64,000 bases of DNA from the NCBI RefSeq assembly GCF_003112435.1, contig NZ_BDOQ01000019.1, positions 124,001 through 188,000 on the forward strand, in the 5' to 3' direction. Made by a program: the position numbers and the translations under genes. Positions 1 through 8,388 of the stretch are shown here, one piece after another; position 1 is the stretch's first letter; every line of letters starts with the position of its first letter. The notes beneath the pieces are model-generated. The model worked only from the letters and a program-made list of their open reading frames with translations. It did not search any database and was not told where the DNA came from. Source of the DNA: Novimethylophilus kurashikiensis. Lineage in GTDB: Bacteria; Pseudomonadota; Gammaproteobacteria; Burkholderiales; Methylophilaceae.

Positions 1-935
1 TGTCGGACGAGTTGATTCCTTCCAAGAAGGAGATCGTGCGGGACAACACCCAGAATGAGATCGAGGACCTGCTCAGCAATTCCGCCAATCTCCTCGATGC
101 GCGGTTGCACAACCTGATCGAGCAACTGGAAGAGCTTCGCGGACTGAGAGGCAAGAACGAAGACGTGGTCGAGCACATGATGGCCAAGGTCAAGGTGGAC
201 AAGGAGAGCTTCGAGAAAGGCTTGCAGCGCTTCCAGGCGCTGCGTAGCGTGTTCTCGCAGCAAACCAATAACCTGTTCACCTACCTCGGCATGGAAACGC
301 TCAAGGCCGAGGTGGCGAAGACGCACGAGGCCATGGTGAAAAGCAATTTCACCAAGGGCATCCGTACCGCGATGGACAACTTTTTCGCCGACTTGAAGTC
401 CAAACTGACGCAATCTGAAAACCAGGTCGCGGAAATCAAGAACATGATGGATGCCATGTATAAGCGCTTTTCTGAAGAGCATGGCTTGAAGCAAGTCGAG
501 CCGCCGGCATTTTCGACGCTACGCTATCAGAAAGAGTTGAACAAGCTGGAGCGCGCCTATAAGGAGCAGTTCGATACCGCATTTAACATGCTGACCAACG
601 AAAAGATGACGCTGACCACCAAGTTCTTCGAAACCTTGGCAAGCCGCGTCATCCATGTGTACGAAGTTGCCAATCGTGACGTTGAAAGCTGGCTGAAGGC
701 GGTGATGGCACCGATGGAATCGCAAGTGCGTGAGCATCAATTGCAGCTGCGTCGCCGCCTGGAAAGCATCAAGCGCATCTACCAGGCCACGGGAACGCTG
801 GAAGAGCGTATCGGCGAGTTGGAAGCCATGGAAAAGTCCATACACGCACAAATGAAGGATGTGCGAGTGCTGCGTCAGCATATCGGCAACGCGCTCGCCT
901 TTGATGTGCCGCACAAGGAAGAGCAAGCAGCATGA
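1..935 (+). CDS. Dynamin-like GTPase, C-terminal part (5' end outside window)
   Basis: The frame is open from the first bases, so the gene starts upstream. About 310 residues are visible, almost all predicted helical and coiled coil, with no GTPase motifs. It aligns with the C-terminal helical half of the complete dynamin-like protein at 51176-53161: both carry LRGKN followed by a similar heptad-rich stretch, and both have an ESW/GVWLK-A-APxxxQ-EH-QL pattern near the end. By homology it is the stalk/effector part of a bacterial dynamin-family GTPase that probably acts at the inner membrane. It overlaps ccoS by four bases (ATGA), suggesting one transcript. The GTPase domain lies outside the window, so function is inferred from the paralogue. 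Confidence 0.75.
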   Translation, partial: SDELIPSKKEIVRDNTQNEIEDLLSNSANLLDARLHNLIEQLEELRGLRGKNEDVVEHMMAKVKVDKESFEKGLQRFQALRSVFSQQTNNLFTYLGMETLKAEVAKTHEAMVKSNFTKGIRTAMDNFFADLKSKLTQSENQVAEIKNMMDAMYKRFSEEHGLKQVEPPAFSTLRYQKELNKLERAYKEQFDTAFNMLTNEKMTLTTKFFETLASRVIHVYEVANRDVESWLKAVMAPMESQVREHQLQLRRRLESIKRIYQATGTLEERIGELEAMEKSIHAQMKDVRVLRQHIGNALAFDVPHKEEQAA

Positions 936-1111
936 CCCCGATTCTTTTATTTCTCTTCGGCTTGACGTTGGTATTCGTGGGCTTTGCCGCAGTGGGTATC
1001 CTATGGGCCATCAAGAGTGGCCAGTTCGACGACCTCGAAGGCCCTGCGCAGCGAATCCTGATGGATGACGACGATCCCATGATCCCGTTCAACGCCAAGC
1101 ACAAGCCTTAG
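932..1111 (+). CDS. ccoS: cbb3-type cytochrome oxidase assembly protein CcoS
   Basis: A 59-residue protein with one N-terminal membrane segment (about residues 3-25), followed by WAIKSGQFDDLEGPA and an acidic DDDDP stretch. This is the typical CcoS layout: TM helix, then (I/V)xSGQFDDLxxPAxRIL. CcoS is needed for maturation of the cbb3 oxidase, together with the copper ATPase CcoI. Its start overlaps the stop of the preceding dynamin-like gene (ATGA), so translation is probably coupled. No ccoI/ccoG/ccoNOP genes are visible downstream; they may lie upstream of the window. The gene is short but the family motif is clear. Confidence 0.88.
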   Translation: MTPILLFLFGLTLVFVGFAAVGILWAIKSGQFDDLEGPAQRILMDDDDPMIPFNAKHKP

Positions 1112-1113
1112 TA

Positions 1114-1142
1114 TTGAAAGCTGGAAGGGGTTGGATTAAAAT
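1114..1142 (+). promoter_or_regulatory. Sigma70-type promoter for the 32-residue membrane protein gene
   Basis: TTGAAA (1114-1119), a 17-base spacer and TAAAAT (1137-1142) give a good sigma70 match directly after ccoS. A start near 1149 would leave a leader of about 30 bases containing a GGGGG Shine-Dalgarno-like run before ATG 1178. The call rests on sequence match only. Confidence 0.6.
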
Positions 1143-1177
1143 GCGACGTCTGCGTCTTTTATTGGGGGTCAAATAAC

Positions 1178-1276
1178 ATGGGTAAGCTCTTCACTTGGGA
1201 AAACGCTCCGATGACGGTGATCGTCACTTTGATCGTCTGGTCTTGGATCGCTTTCTTCTCCGTCATCCTGGCCTAA
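1178..1276 (+). CDS. 32-residue single-pass membrane protein, unknown
   Basis: ATG at 1178 opens a 32-codon frame: a short polar head (MGKLFTWENAPMT) followed by a hydrophobic helix with two tryptophans (VIVTLIVWSWIAFF). It has its own sigma70-like promoter, a G-rich ribosome binding site and a strong terminator immediately after it, so it looks like a complete one-gene unit. Position behind ccoS and the size invite comparison with small accessory subunits of terminal oxidases such as CcoM/CydX-type peptides. I do not recognise the sequence, and that role is only inference. Confidence 0.6.
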   Translation: MGKLFTWENAPMTVIVTLIVWSWIAFFSVILA

Positions 1277-1300
1277 CCGGATCCGGATTTAGAATTCACC

Positions 1301-1337
1301 AAATAAAAACGGCTGCCTAGGCAGCCGTTTTTATTTT
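1301..1337. terminator. Bidirectional intrinsic terminator
   Basis: A near-perfect palindrome: ACGGCTGC, centre CTAG, GCAGCCGT, flanked by A-runs on the left and T-runs on the right, so it can end transcription from both sides. It separates the small membrane protein gene from convergent rpoH. Confidence 0.9.
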
Positions 1338-1351
1338 CTGTGCTTGGCTTA

Positions 1352-2206
<855 letters not shown>

Positions 2207-2233
2207 TGATTAACCTCCCGGAATGAATTCATT

Positions 2234-2260
2234 TTAGCACTCGCGATTAGAGAGTGCTAG
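2234..2260 (-). promoter_or_regulatory. CIRCE-like HrcA operator upstream of rpoH
   Basis: TTAGCACTC, nine bases, GAGTGCTAG matches the CIRCE consensus (TTAGCACTC-N9-GAGTGCTAA) at 17 of 18 positions with exact spacing. On the rpoH strand, a TAAAAT hexamer overlaps its downstream end, so bound HrcA would block the promoter. HrcA itself is not in the window. Confidence 0.85.
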
Positions 2261-2378
2261 TGGCGAAAAGTTCGCGAAAATCCGCTTCGCCTCGCTGCCT
2301 CGGTCGTACAGGGTAAGGACAGTTGAGTCGATTATTCAGGCCAAAAGTTCAATTGAAGCCAGTCGGGGGGTGCCAATG

Positions 2379-2403
2379 AAAACGGGCGGGAGGACGCCGT
2401 TTT
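2379..2403 (-). terminator. Probable terminator of the chemotaxis receptor gene
   Basis: On the minus strand, AAAACGGCG, a six-base loop and CGCCCGTTTT form a stem with one bulge, ending in T residues, 13 bases after the receptor stop codon. The imperfect stem lowers certainty. Confidence 0.5.
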
Positions 2404-2415
2404 GTGGCTGGGGAT

Positions 2416-4095
2416 TTAGACTTGCCGGCTGAGCTTGAACTGCCGGATGGTGCTGCTGATTTCGTTGGCGAGGCGTTCCAGCGTGGTGGCCGTATGCGAG
2501 GTTGCTGCGGCCGCAGCGTTATTTTCGTCGGTCATTTGAGCCACTTGCTCGACGTTCTGGGCAATGATCTGGCTCGCGATGCTTTGTTCCTTCAACGCGG
2601 CTGAAATGTCCTGAACCGCCATCTTCACGTGCTGTGTGCTGGTCTGAATCTGGGCGATGTATCCGCCTGCTTGCGTCGCCAGTGCCTTGCCGTGATCGAC
2701 CTTGGACAGCATCCCTTGCATGCTGGTCACGGCAGTGACGGTGCCATCTTGGATATTCGCCACCATGGATGCGATTTCTTCCGTGGAACGCGAGGTCCGT
2801 TCCGCGAGCTTGCGGACTTCATCGGCGACCACGGCGAAACCGCGGCCTTGCTCGCCGGCGCGGGCTGCTTCGATGGCGGCGTTGAGCGCAAGCAAATTGG
2901 TCTGTTCTGCAACCTCGCGGATGGTGCTGACGATGCTGGAAATCTGCGCGGAACGGTCTCCCAGCGTACCGATGGCTGTCGAGGTGCTTTTTGCGACTTC
3001 GCCGATGGCGTTCATTTCGTCCACGGTCTTGCGGATGACCATGCCGCCTTCCTCGGAAATCCGGCCTGCGCTTTCCGAGAGTTCCAGGGCTTGCGACGCA
3101 TTGTCGGCCACATGGTCGATACTGACCGACATTTCTTCGACTGAGGCAGCCATGGATGCAGTCGCTTCGCTCTGGTCTTCCGAACTCCGAGCGACTTGTC
3201 CCGAAGCGGCCGATAAGGACTTGGCGGAATCGTCCAACTTGGTCGCCTTGCCGAGAATATCGAACATCGCGTGATCCATTTTGGCGATCAGGCTGTTGAA
3301 CGCCTGGGCGGTCTCGCCGATTTCATCCTGGGTCGCAACCTCGGCCGGGCGCGTAAAGTCGTTGGTGCTTTCGATCGTCTTCATGGCGGACTTGACCGTT
3401 TGCAGCGGTCCGATGATGGAACGCGAGATCATGTAGCCCAGCAGCGCCAGCGCCAGGAATGCGGCAGCCACCGATGCGGCAATCCAGGTGTTTTGCCGCG
3501 AAATCGTTGCCGCGCTGGTTTCGTAGTATTGATTGGCTATCTTGACGTTGATGTCGACCAGCTGATTCAACGGCTTGAGTGTTTTCTGCAAAAGCGGATC
3601 GACTTCGTTGTCGAGCTCAGCTTTAAAGACCTGGACCAGATGTTTCTGAGATTCCATATCATTGTTGCGTGTCAGCTGGAGCAAGATGGTATCCAACTTT
3701 TTATTGGCATCCAGCCATTGACTGTAGTTATCGAGAAACTCCTTCCACGGCGCAATTTCCTCTGGCACCTGAGGTAAGGGTTCATAGATGCGCTTGCCGG
3801 CTTCCATTTGCCGGTAGGCATCCTGTTTCTTTTCCAGCTGGCGCGCGAATTTGGCTTGGGCGTTTTGCTCGTCGGCATACACAAAAACGCTCCGGTTTCT
3901 GACGCGAGCTTCCAACTGTCCCCGGCTCATGTCCATCAGTCCCACGATGCTGGGCATGCGGTTGAGGCCGATTTCACGGGTGACTTCAGCAGATTGGCCC
4001 AAACCGTAAATGGCGAAAAGACCTAGTACCAAAATGAAGACGAGGGCGATGAGGTTGAGCAGGTTGAGCTTGGCGCGTATCGATAGGCTATTCAT
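2416..4095 (-). CDS. Methyl-accepting chemotaxis protein
   Basis: A 559-residue transmembrane chemoreceptor. It has TM1 near residues 10-30, a periplasmic helical sensor of the four-helix-bundle MCP type, TM2 near 205-226, a HAMP domain and a long cytoplasmic coiled coil. The signalling tip is the highly conserved [19 protein letters not shown] then [18 protein letters not shown], which binds CheA/CheW. No C-terminal CheR-tethering pentapeptide is present; the chain ends FKLSRQV. The ligand cannot be told from sequence. It is an isolated gene; no che genes are nearby, so it feeds a chemotaxis pathway encoded elsewhere. Confidence 0.95.
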   Translation of the reverse strand: MNSLSIRAKLNLLNLIALVFILVLGLFAIYGLGQSAEVTREIGLNRMPSIVGLMDMSRGQLEARVRNRSVFVYADEQNAQAKFARQLEKKQDAYRQMEAGKRIYEPLPQVPEEIAPWKEFLDNYSQWLDANKKLDTILLQLTRNNDMESQKHLVQVFKAELDNEVDPLLQKTLKPLNQLVDINVKIANQYYETSAATISRQNTWIAASVAAAFLALALLGYMISRSIIGPLQTVKSAMKTIESTNDFTRPAEVATQDEIGETAQAFNSLIAKMDHAMFDILGKATKLDDSAKSLSAASGQVARSSEDQSEATASMAASVEEMSVSIDHVADNASQALELSESAGRISEEGGMVIRKTVDEMNAIGEVAKSTSTAIGTLGDRSAQISSIVSTIREVAEQTNLLALNAAIEAARAGEQGRGFAVVADEVRKLAERTSRSTEEIASMVANIQDGTVTAVTSMQGMLSKVDHGKALATQAGGYIAQIQTSTQHVKMAVQDISAALKEQSIASQIIAQNVEQVAQMTDENNAAAAATSHTATTLERLANEISSTIRQFKLSRQV

Positions 4096-4261
4096 GAGCT
4101 GGACGAGATGGAGAGGTGCTTGGAGTAGCTAATACGGCAGGGGGCGCCAGCATTTTAGGCCCGCTGTCATGCATTCAAGCCGCTAAGAACCACAAGTTTT
4201 TCCTTTGAGTTTCGTCGGTACTTAGTGCAAAGTCAGCGCTGAATCGTTATCGGGAGCAGTG

Positions 4262-5068
4262 ATGGAGTGGGAAGAAGAAAGTCGCCTGGCGATTGCCGCG
4301 GTGCTTAAAGGCGGGGGAATGACGCAGCAACCTGCGGTCGCCTTGGATATCCAAACCAAGCAATCCGCGCGCGACATCGCAACAGTGGTGGATCTTGAGG
4401 TCGAACGCGTAGTGATGGAAATGCTGGGCGCATCCCCTTATCCCATCGTCGGCGAGGAAAGCGCTGCCGAGCGGTCATATCTGGAGGGGCCGACATGGGT
4501 GGTCGACCCTATCGACGGCACGGCCAACTTCGTGCATGGGATGGACTACTACGCCGTCTCCATCGGCCTGTGCCATGGTCTGGATTTCCTCACCGGCGCC
4601 GTCTATCTGCCGCGCATGCAGCAGCTGTATTCGCTGGTCGAGGGGCAGGCGCAGCTTAACCATGCTTCGATTTATCATGCCCATCAGCCATATCGCGAAT
4701 CCTTGGTCGCGGTGGGGTTCGCCAATTTCGCCCACGATGCGGAACATCGCGCCAAACAATATGCCTTGTTCGGCGATATCAACGACGAAACGCGCGGCTG
4801 CTTGCGGCTGGGCAGCACCGCCGTCAATATTTGCTTTGCTGCGGCGGGCCGGGTGCAAGCGGCTTATGGCTTGCAAGCCAAGATTTGGGACGCGGCGGGC
4901 GCGATTGCCGTTGCCATCGGGTCTGGATGCAAGGTCAAGGTGGCGCCATGCAGCGGACGCAATACCATCGATTATATTGTCGGCTCACGCGATGCCGTGG
5001 ATACGATTCACGAACGCTGTGTTGCGCGCGGCTTGATGAGCGCCGATTGCCGGGAGTGGGGCGCTTAA
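4262..5068 (+). CDS. Inositol monophosphatase family protein
   Basis: A roughly 268-residue protein of the Mg-dependent FIG/IMPase superfamily. It has the metal site Glu in VGEESAAE, the signature WVVDPIDGTANFVHG (DPxDGTxNF) and the second signature WDAAGAIAVA, with the WDxAAG pattern. ATG 4262 has GGGAG five bases upstream; GTG 4259 is an alternative. The family hydrolyses phosphate monoesters such as inositol-1-phosphate or related sugar/nucleotide phosphates, and the exact substrate is not evident. It is divergent from the chemoreceptor gene and shows no operon partner. Confidence 0.9.
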   Translation: MEWEEESRLAIAAVLKGGGMTQQPAVALDIQTKQSARDIATVVDLEVERVVMEMLGASPYPIVGEESAAERSYLEGPTWVVDPIDGTANFVHGMDYYAVSIGLCHGLDFLTGAVYLPRMQQLYSLVEGQAQLNHASIYHAHQPYRESLVAVGFANFAHDAEHRAKQYALFGDINDETRGCLRLGSTAVNICFAAAGRVQAAYGLQAKIWDAAGAIAVAIGSGCKVKVAPCSGRNTIDYIVGSRDAVDTIHERCVARGLMSADCREWGA

Positions 5069-5101
5069 GGGGTAAGGGCTGGTTTCGTTAGCCGCGCTCA
5101 A

Positions 5102-5590
5102 TCAGCGCGGCCATTTCCAGGGCGGTTGGGGATTGGTATCGCGCCATAAACCGCGGCGGTGGATCTTGGCATCGAATTCTGCATGCTGGTAGGCGCCGCG
5201 GTCGGCCTGCCCCAAATCTTCCACCGTCTCCAGGTGCCACCAGGCCATGCCGTCGTCGATCTGTTGCAAGCCGGCATCTTGCGGTTGTCCGCCGGGTGCG
5301 GCCAGCATTACTTTGCCGACGAGGGCGCCATCGGCCGAGCGCTTGTTCCAGAGCACATTCACTTGCTGTCCGGAAAGCAAACTCCCCAGATGGCTTTGCG
5401 ATTCCTTGCCGAAAGGTTGCTGGAGGCGTGGCGCCGCGATACCGATGAGGCGAACCCGCATCGACCGCGAGTTCTGATCGACCAGGCGTATCGTATCCCC
5501 GCTTTCGATGCCGACGACTTGTCCGATAAGTATATCGGCATGCGTCTGGGCGGCAAACAGCCATAGAAGGAGCAGGACGGCAAGTTGCAT
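5102..5590 (-). CDS. Secreted thermonuclease-fold (SNase-like) protein, active site altered
   Basis: 162 residues with a signal peptide (cleavage likely after THA, residue 18) and an OB-fold nuclease core: VVGIESGDTIRL, VRLIGIAAP, QPFGKES and C-terminal RRGLW-PPW, all staphylococcal nuclease-family landmarks. By alignment to that family the Ca ligand Asp (here D32) and the first catalytic Arg (R47) remain. The expected IDAPE is IAAPR, however, so the second Asp is A52 and the catalytic Glu is R55, and the second catalytic Arg appears as K93. Nuclease activity is therefore doubtful; it may bind nucleic acid or have another role. It follows pqqA but is separated from it by a terminator. Confidence 0.82.
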   Translation of the reverse strand: MQLAVLLLLWLFAAQTHADILIGQVVGIESGDTIRLVDQNSRSMRVRLIGIAAPRLQQPFGKESQSHLGSLLSGQQVNVLWNKRSADGALVGKVMLAAPGGQPQDAGLQQIDDGMAWWHLETVEDLGQADRGAYQHAEFDAKIHRRGLWRDTNPQPPWKWPR

Positions 5591-5618
5591 GCGATGTGCC
5601 TCGGGGGGAGATACAAAT

Positions 5619-5642
5619 GAAAACGGCAGCCGAAGCTGCCGT
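5619..5642 (-). terminator. Intrinsic terminator after pqqA
   Basis: On the minus strand ACGGCAGC-TTCG-GCTGCCGT followed by TTTTCATTT is a compact UUCG-loop terminator. A second hairpin, CCGGTT-TTG-AACCGG (5651-5665), precedes it. Together they lie between pqqA and the nuclease-fold gene and should end or attenuate the pqqA transcript. Confidence 0.85.
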
Positions 5643-5675
5643 CTTGTCTACCGGTTTTGAACCGGCAGCAAACGC

Positions 5676-5747
5676 TTAGCGGTTGCAGACGTACATCGTC
5701 ACTTCGAAACCGAAACGCATTTCCGTCACTTCAGGCTTGCTCCACAT
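5676..5747 (-). CDS. pqqA: Pyrroloquinoline quinone precursor peptide PqqA
   Basis: A 23-codon frame beginning MWSKPEVTEMRFGFE and ending YVCNR. It matches the PqqA consensus along its full length, with Glu15 and Tyr19 at the positions that PqqE crosslinks to build PQQ. An excellent ribosome binding site (AAGGAG, 7 bases before ATG) supports expression, and TATAGT at 5811-5816 (minus strand) is a possible -10. It is followed by two hairpins and then an unrelated gene, so pqqBCDE are not adjacent. The product is a ribosomally made substrate, not an enzyme; the cofactor serves periplasmic quinoprotein dehydrogenases. Confidence 0.95.
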   Translation of the reverse strand: MWSKPEVTEMRFGFEVTMYVCNR

Positions 5748-5885
5748 GGTGAATCTCCTTTTGAAAATTTAGTTTTAATACGGTCAAACGGTTGCTTGCC
5801 GTACGACCCTACTATACCTGTCTGCCCGAATTTGAAACTCGGGTGGGTCATGAATTGCGCCTAATGATTTTCATGAGTGCTGGGC

Positions 5886-5915
5886 TTGACGAAATGTACG
5901 TCCGTACAGTATTGT
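5886..5915 (+). promoter_or_regulatory. Promoter with palindromic operator for the LexA-like gene
   Basis: TTGACG (5886-5891), 18 bases, TATTGT (5910-5915). The spacer holds the palindrome TGTACG-TC-CGTACA (5895-5908), placed so that a bound repressor would block RNA polymerase. The predicted start falls on the ATG at 5922, giving a leaderless mRNA. This is not the E. coli SOS box CTGT-N8-ACAG, but such boxes vary among LexA lineages. Confidence 0.65.
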
Positions 5916-5921
5916 GCGCGC

Positions 5922-6500
5922 ATGGGAAACGATTTCGATTACCTCGCCAAGCTGCAGGATTATTACGCCGACCACAAGACTCTGCCGTCGTATTCGACGA
6001 TTGCACAGATGGTGGGGTTCAAGTCCAAGAACGCTGTGACCGCCCTGGTGGCCAGACTCAAGTTGCAGGGCTACTTGGAGTCCGCGCCGGATAAGCGCCT
6101 TAAGCCAGGTTTGCGCTTCTTCGAGCGTTTGTTGGCTGAAAGCACGGTGCGCGCGGGCTTTCCTTCCGCCGCCAGCAGCGATCGCGGCGATACGCTCAGC
6201 ATCGACGAATTCCTGGTGGAGCGTCCTTCCCAAACTGTGCTGATTACGGTGAAGGGCGACTCCATGATCGACGCCGGCATCATGCCGGACGATATCGTCA
6301 TCGTGGAAAAGCGCCAATTGGCGAATGTCGGCGATATCGTCGTCGCCATCGTCGATAACGAATTCACCCTCAAGACTCTTGGGCGCGAAAAGAACGAGTT
6401 CGTCTTATTGCCTGCCAACAAGGCCTACCCCGTCATTCGCCCACAAGGCCAGCTGGAAATCTTCGGCGTGGTCGTCGGGCAGTTCCGCAAATACAAGTAA
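5922..6500 (+). CDS. LexA-like S24-family transcriptional repressor
   Basis: A 192-residue protein with an N-terminal winged helix (roughly residues 5-60) and a C-terminal S24/LexA self-cleavage domain. The cleavage site Ala78-Gly79 (RAGFP), catalytic Ser114 (KGDSMIDAG) and Lys151 (FTLKTLGRE) are all present, so RecA-stimulated autocleavage is expected. An in-frame upstream start at 5877 would place promoter and operator inside the coding region, so ATG 5922 is chosen. There is no Shine-Dalgarno; the mRNA is probably leaderless. It is either the SOS regulator or a second LexA-type repressor; the N-terminal domain looks less typical than canonical LexA. No imuB/dnaE2 or other SOS genes adjoin it. 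Confidence 0.85.
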   Translation: MGNDFDYLAKLQDYYADHKTLPSYSTIAQMVGFKSKNAVTALVARLKLQGYLESAPDKRLKPGLRFFERLLAESTVRAGFPSAASSDRGDTLSIDEFLVERPSQTVLITVKGDSMIDAGIMPDDIVIVEKRQLANVGDIVVAIVDNEFTLKTLGREKNEFVLLPANKAYPVIRPQGQLEIFGVVVGQFRKYK

Positions 6501-6506
6501 GCTGAT

Positions 6507-6545
6507 AAAAAAGCACGCGGCCTAGTCATGGCGCGTGCATTTTTG
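6507..6545. terminator. Bidirectional terminator between lexA-like gene and dps
   Basis: AAAAAGCACGCG, a loop of about 12 bases, CGCGTGC(A)TTTTT. Runs of A and T on both sides let it serve both convergent genes. Confidence 0.8.
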
Positions 6546-6576
6546 TTGCCGGCCAACCCTACAGATTGTGACCGGT

Positions 6577-7047
6577 TTACTCTTCTAGCAGGCTGCGCAG
6601 CATCCAGGCCGCCTTTTCATGTACTTGCAGGCGCTGGGTCAGCAGATCCGCCGTCGGTTCGTCGCTGGCGCGTTCCACGACGGGAAACAGTGAGCGCGCC
6701 GTCCGTGCGACCGCTTCTTGTCCTTGGACCAGTTGGCGGATCATGTCCTTGGCAGTGGGCACGCCTTCCGGTTCGGCAATCGAGGTCAGTTTGCCGAATT
6801 CGCGATACGTGCCGGGTGCGGGAAAATCCAGTGCGCGGATACGTTCAGCGATTAAGTCTACGGCCAGCGCAAGTTCGTTGTACTGCTGCTCGAACATCAG
6901 GTGCAGCGTCTGGAACATCGGGCCTTTCACGTTCCAGTGAAAGTTGTGAGTCTTGAGATAGAGCGTATAGGTGTCGGCCAGCAGGCGCGACAATCCTTGT
7001 GCGATTTCTGCCCGGTCTTGCTCATTGATGCCAATATCGATTGCCAT
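6577..7047 (-). CDS. dps: Dps-family ferroxidase / DNA protection protein
   Basis: 156 residues from ATG 7047, which has GGAGAT upstream; a longer frame to 7134 has no such support. The ferritin-like dodecamer signature [13 protein letters not shown] is followed by [12 protein letters not shown]. Intersubunit ferroxidase ligands are at the expected spacing: His37, His49, Asp64, Glu68. The protein oxidises Fe(II) with peroxide and stores iron, and may coat DNA under oxidative stress. It lies directly behind rubredoxin on the same strand and divergent from oxyR, which fits OxyR-linked peroxide defence. Confidence 0.93.
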   Translation of the reverse strand: MAIDIGINEQDRAEIAQGLSRLLADTYTLYLKTHNFHWNVKGPMFQTLHLMFEQQYNELALAVDLIAERIRALDFPAPGTYREFGKLTSIAEPEGVPTAKDMIRQLVQGQEAVARTARSLFPVVERASDEPTADLLTQRLQVHEKAAWMLRSLLEE

Positions 7048-7137
7048 TGAAGTATCTCCAGTCGTCGAAACATCCATCAATATTGCGCCGCGCCAGGGGT
7101 AAGGCTGGGCGGGTGTTCTGCTTTTTTTTCGCAACAG

Positions 7138-7302
7138 TTAAATTTCCACCATTTCAAAATCCGATTTACCTACGCCGCAATCCGGGCAAGTCCAGTCCGC
7201 GGGGACGCTCTCCCACGGCGTTCCGGGAGCGATGCCGTCCTCAGGCAAGCCATCGGCCTCGTTATAGACAAAACCGCATACCTTGCATTGCCAGACTTTC
7301 AT
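7138..7302 (-). CDS. Rubredoxin
   Basis: 54 residues starting [18 protein letters not shown]. The four iron ligands are the two knuckles C6xxC9G and C39PDC42G, with the standard [12 protein letters not shown] spacer between them. It is a one-electron carrier with a single Fe(Cys)4 centre. The ribosome binding site is AAGGAGC. Located upstream of dps and divergent from oxyR, it may take part in oxidative stress reduction chains, but that role is inferred from context only. Confidence 0.95.
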   Translation of the reverse strand: MKVWQCKVCGFVYNEADGLPEDGIAPGTPWESVPADWTCPDCGVGKSDFEMVEI

Positions 7303-7479
7303 GATGCGCTCCTTGATAGCTTTTGTTGGTTATGCAGCAGGCAAAGCCTGCGGGACGATATTGCTGCATCGCTCATTGACGATGGAGCGAATTGTAGCGC
7401 CTGAGGTTCAATAAGGATAATTTTATGATCTAATGCCTATCATTAACTATTCTTATTGTTTTAAGTAAGGTTATTCATC

Positions 7480-8388
7480 ATGACGCTGAACGAGTTGCGC
7501 TATATCGTCGCGGTCGCACGTGAACGCAATTTTCGCCGGGCCGCCGAACGTTGCTTCGTAAGCCAGCCTGCCTTGAGCCTGGCGATCCAGAAACTGGAAG
7601 ACGAACTCGGCGTGCAGCTGTTCGAGCGCAAAAAGACCGATATCAGCCCCACGGAGATCGGTGAGCGCATCATCGAACAAGCAACGCGGGTGCTGGACGA
7701 GGCGGCCAAGATCAAGGAAATGGCTAAGCAGGGCGGGGATCAGCTTATCGGTTCGATTCGCTTCGGCGTGATTTATACGGTCGGCCCTTACTTATTGCCC
7801 GAACTTATCCCGGTATTGCATCAAAAGGCGCCCGAAATGCCGCTGGATGTCGAGGAAAACACCACGGCCAGCCTGGAAGTGCAGTTGCGAAACGGCGTTG
7901 TGGACGCGGCCGTCATCGCGCTGCCGTTCGACCTGCCCGGCATCGTCACGGCACCGCTCTACGACGAGCCGTTCGTGGTAGTCGTGCCTGCCACCCATGC
8001 CTGGGCGAACAAAACCAGTATCGAGGCCGGCGATCTTTCAGGTGAAAAGGTGCTGCTGCTGAATAGCGGCCACTGCTTTAGCAACCAAGTGGTCGAGGCG
8101 TGCCCTGAACTATCGCGCAAGGGCGAGGTATTGCAGGGCAATTCGCTGGAGACGATCCGCAACATGGTGGCTTCCGGTCTTGGCATTACCGTACTGCCTT
8201 GCAGCGCTGCCAGTGACCGCTACCGCAATCCGCTGCTGCGGGTGATTCCCTTCCAGGAGCCCGTACCGACGCGTCGGATTGCATTGGCTTGGCGCAAGAG
8301 TTTCGTGCGGCAGAACGCCGTCGAGGTGCTGGTGGAAGCCGTCCGTGCCATCCGGTCGGACTGCTTTCACCCGATTCAGCTGGGTTAA
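7480..8388 (+). CDS. oxyR: Hydrogen peroxide sensor OxyR (LysR family)
   Basis: 302 residues. N-terminal LysR helix-turn-helix (about residues 2-60: FRRAAERCFVSQPALSLAIQKLE) and a C-terminal sensor domain. The redox cysteines fall exactly at C199 (SGHCFSNQV) and C208 (VVEACPE), as in E. coli OxyR, and identify it. It activates peroxide-defence genes when the disulfide forms. The 177-base region shared with rubredoxin/dps is AT-rich near 7410-7470 and contains ATGATCTAAT and CCTATC...CTATT, loosely reminiscent of OxyR tetranucleotide repeats; I do not define a site. Its 3' end overlaps convergent ftsX by four bases. Confidence 0.95.
   Translation: MTLNELRYIVAVARERNFRRAAERCFVSQPALSLAIQKLEDELGVQLFERKKTDISPTEIGERIIEQATRVLDEAAKIKEMAKQGGDQLIGSIRFGVIYTVGPYLLPELIPVLHQKAPEMPLDVEENTTASLEVQLRNGVVDAAVIALPFDLPGIVTAPLYDEPFVVVVPATHAWANKTSIEAGDLSGEKVLLLNSGHCFSNQVVEACPELSRKGEVLQGNSLETIRNMVASGLGITVLPCSAASDRYRNPLLRVIPFQEPVPTRRIALAWRKSFVRQNAVEVLVEAVRAIRSDCFHPIQLG

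Noticed and set aside
7303-7479. Defined OxyR binding site between rubredoxin and oxyR
   Set aside because: CTATC/CTATT-like fragments exist in the AT-rich part but do not fit the four-tetranucleotide OxyR spacing well enough to call.
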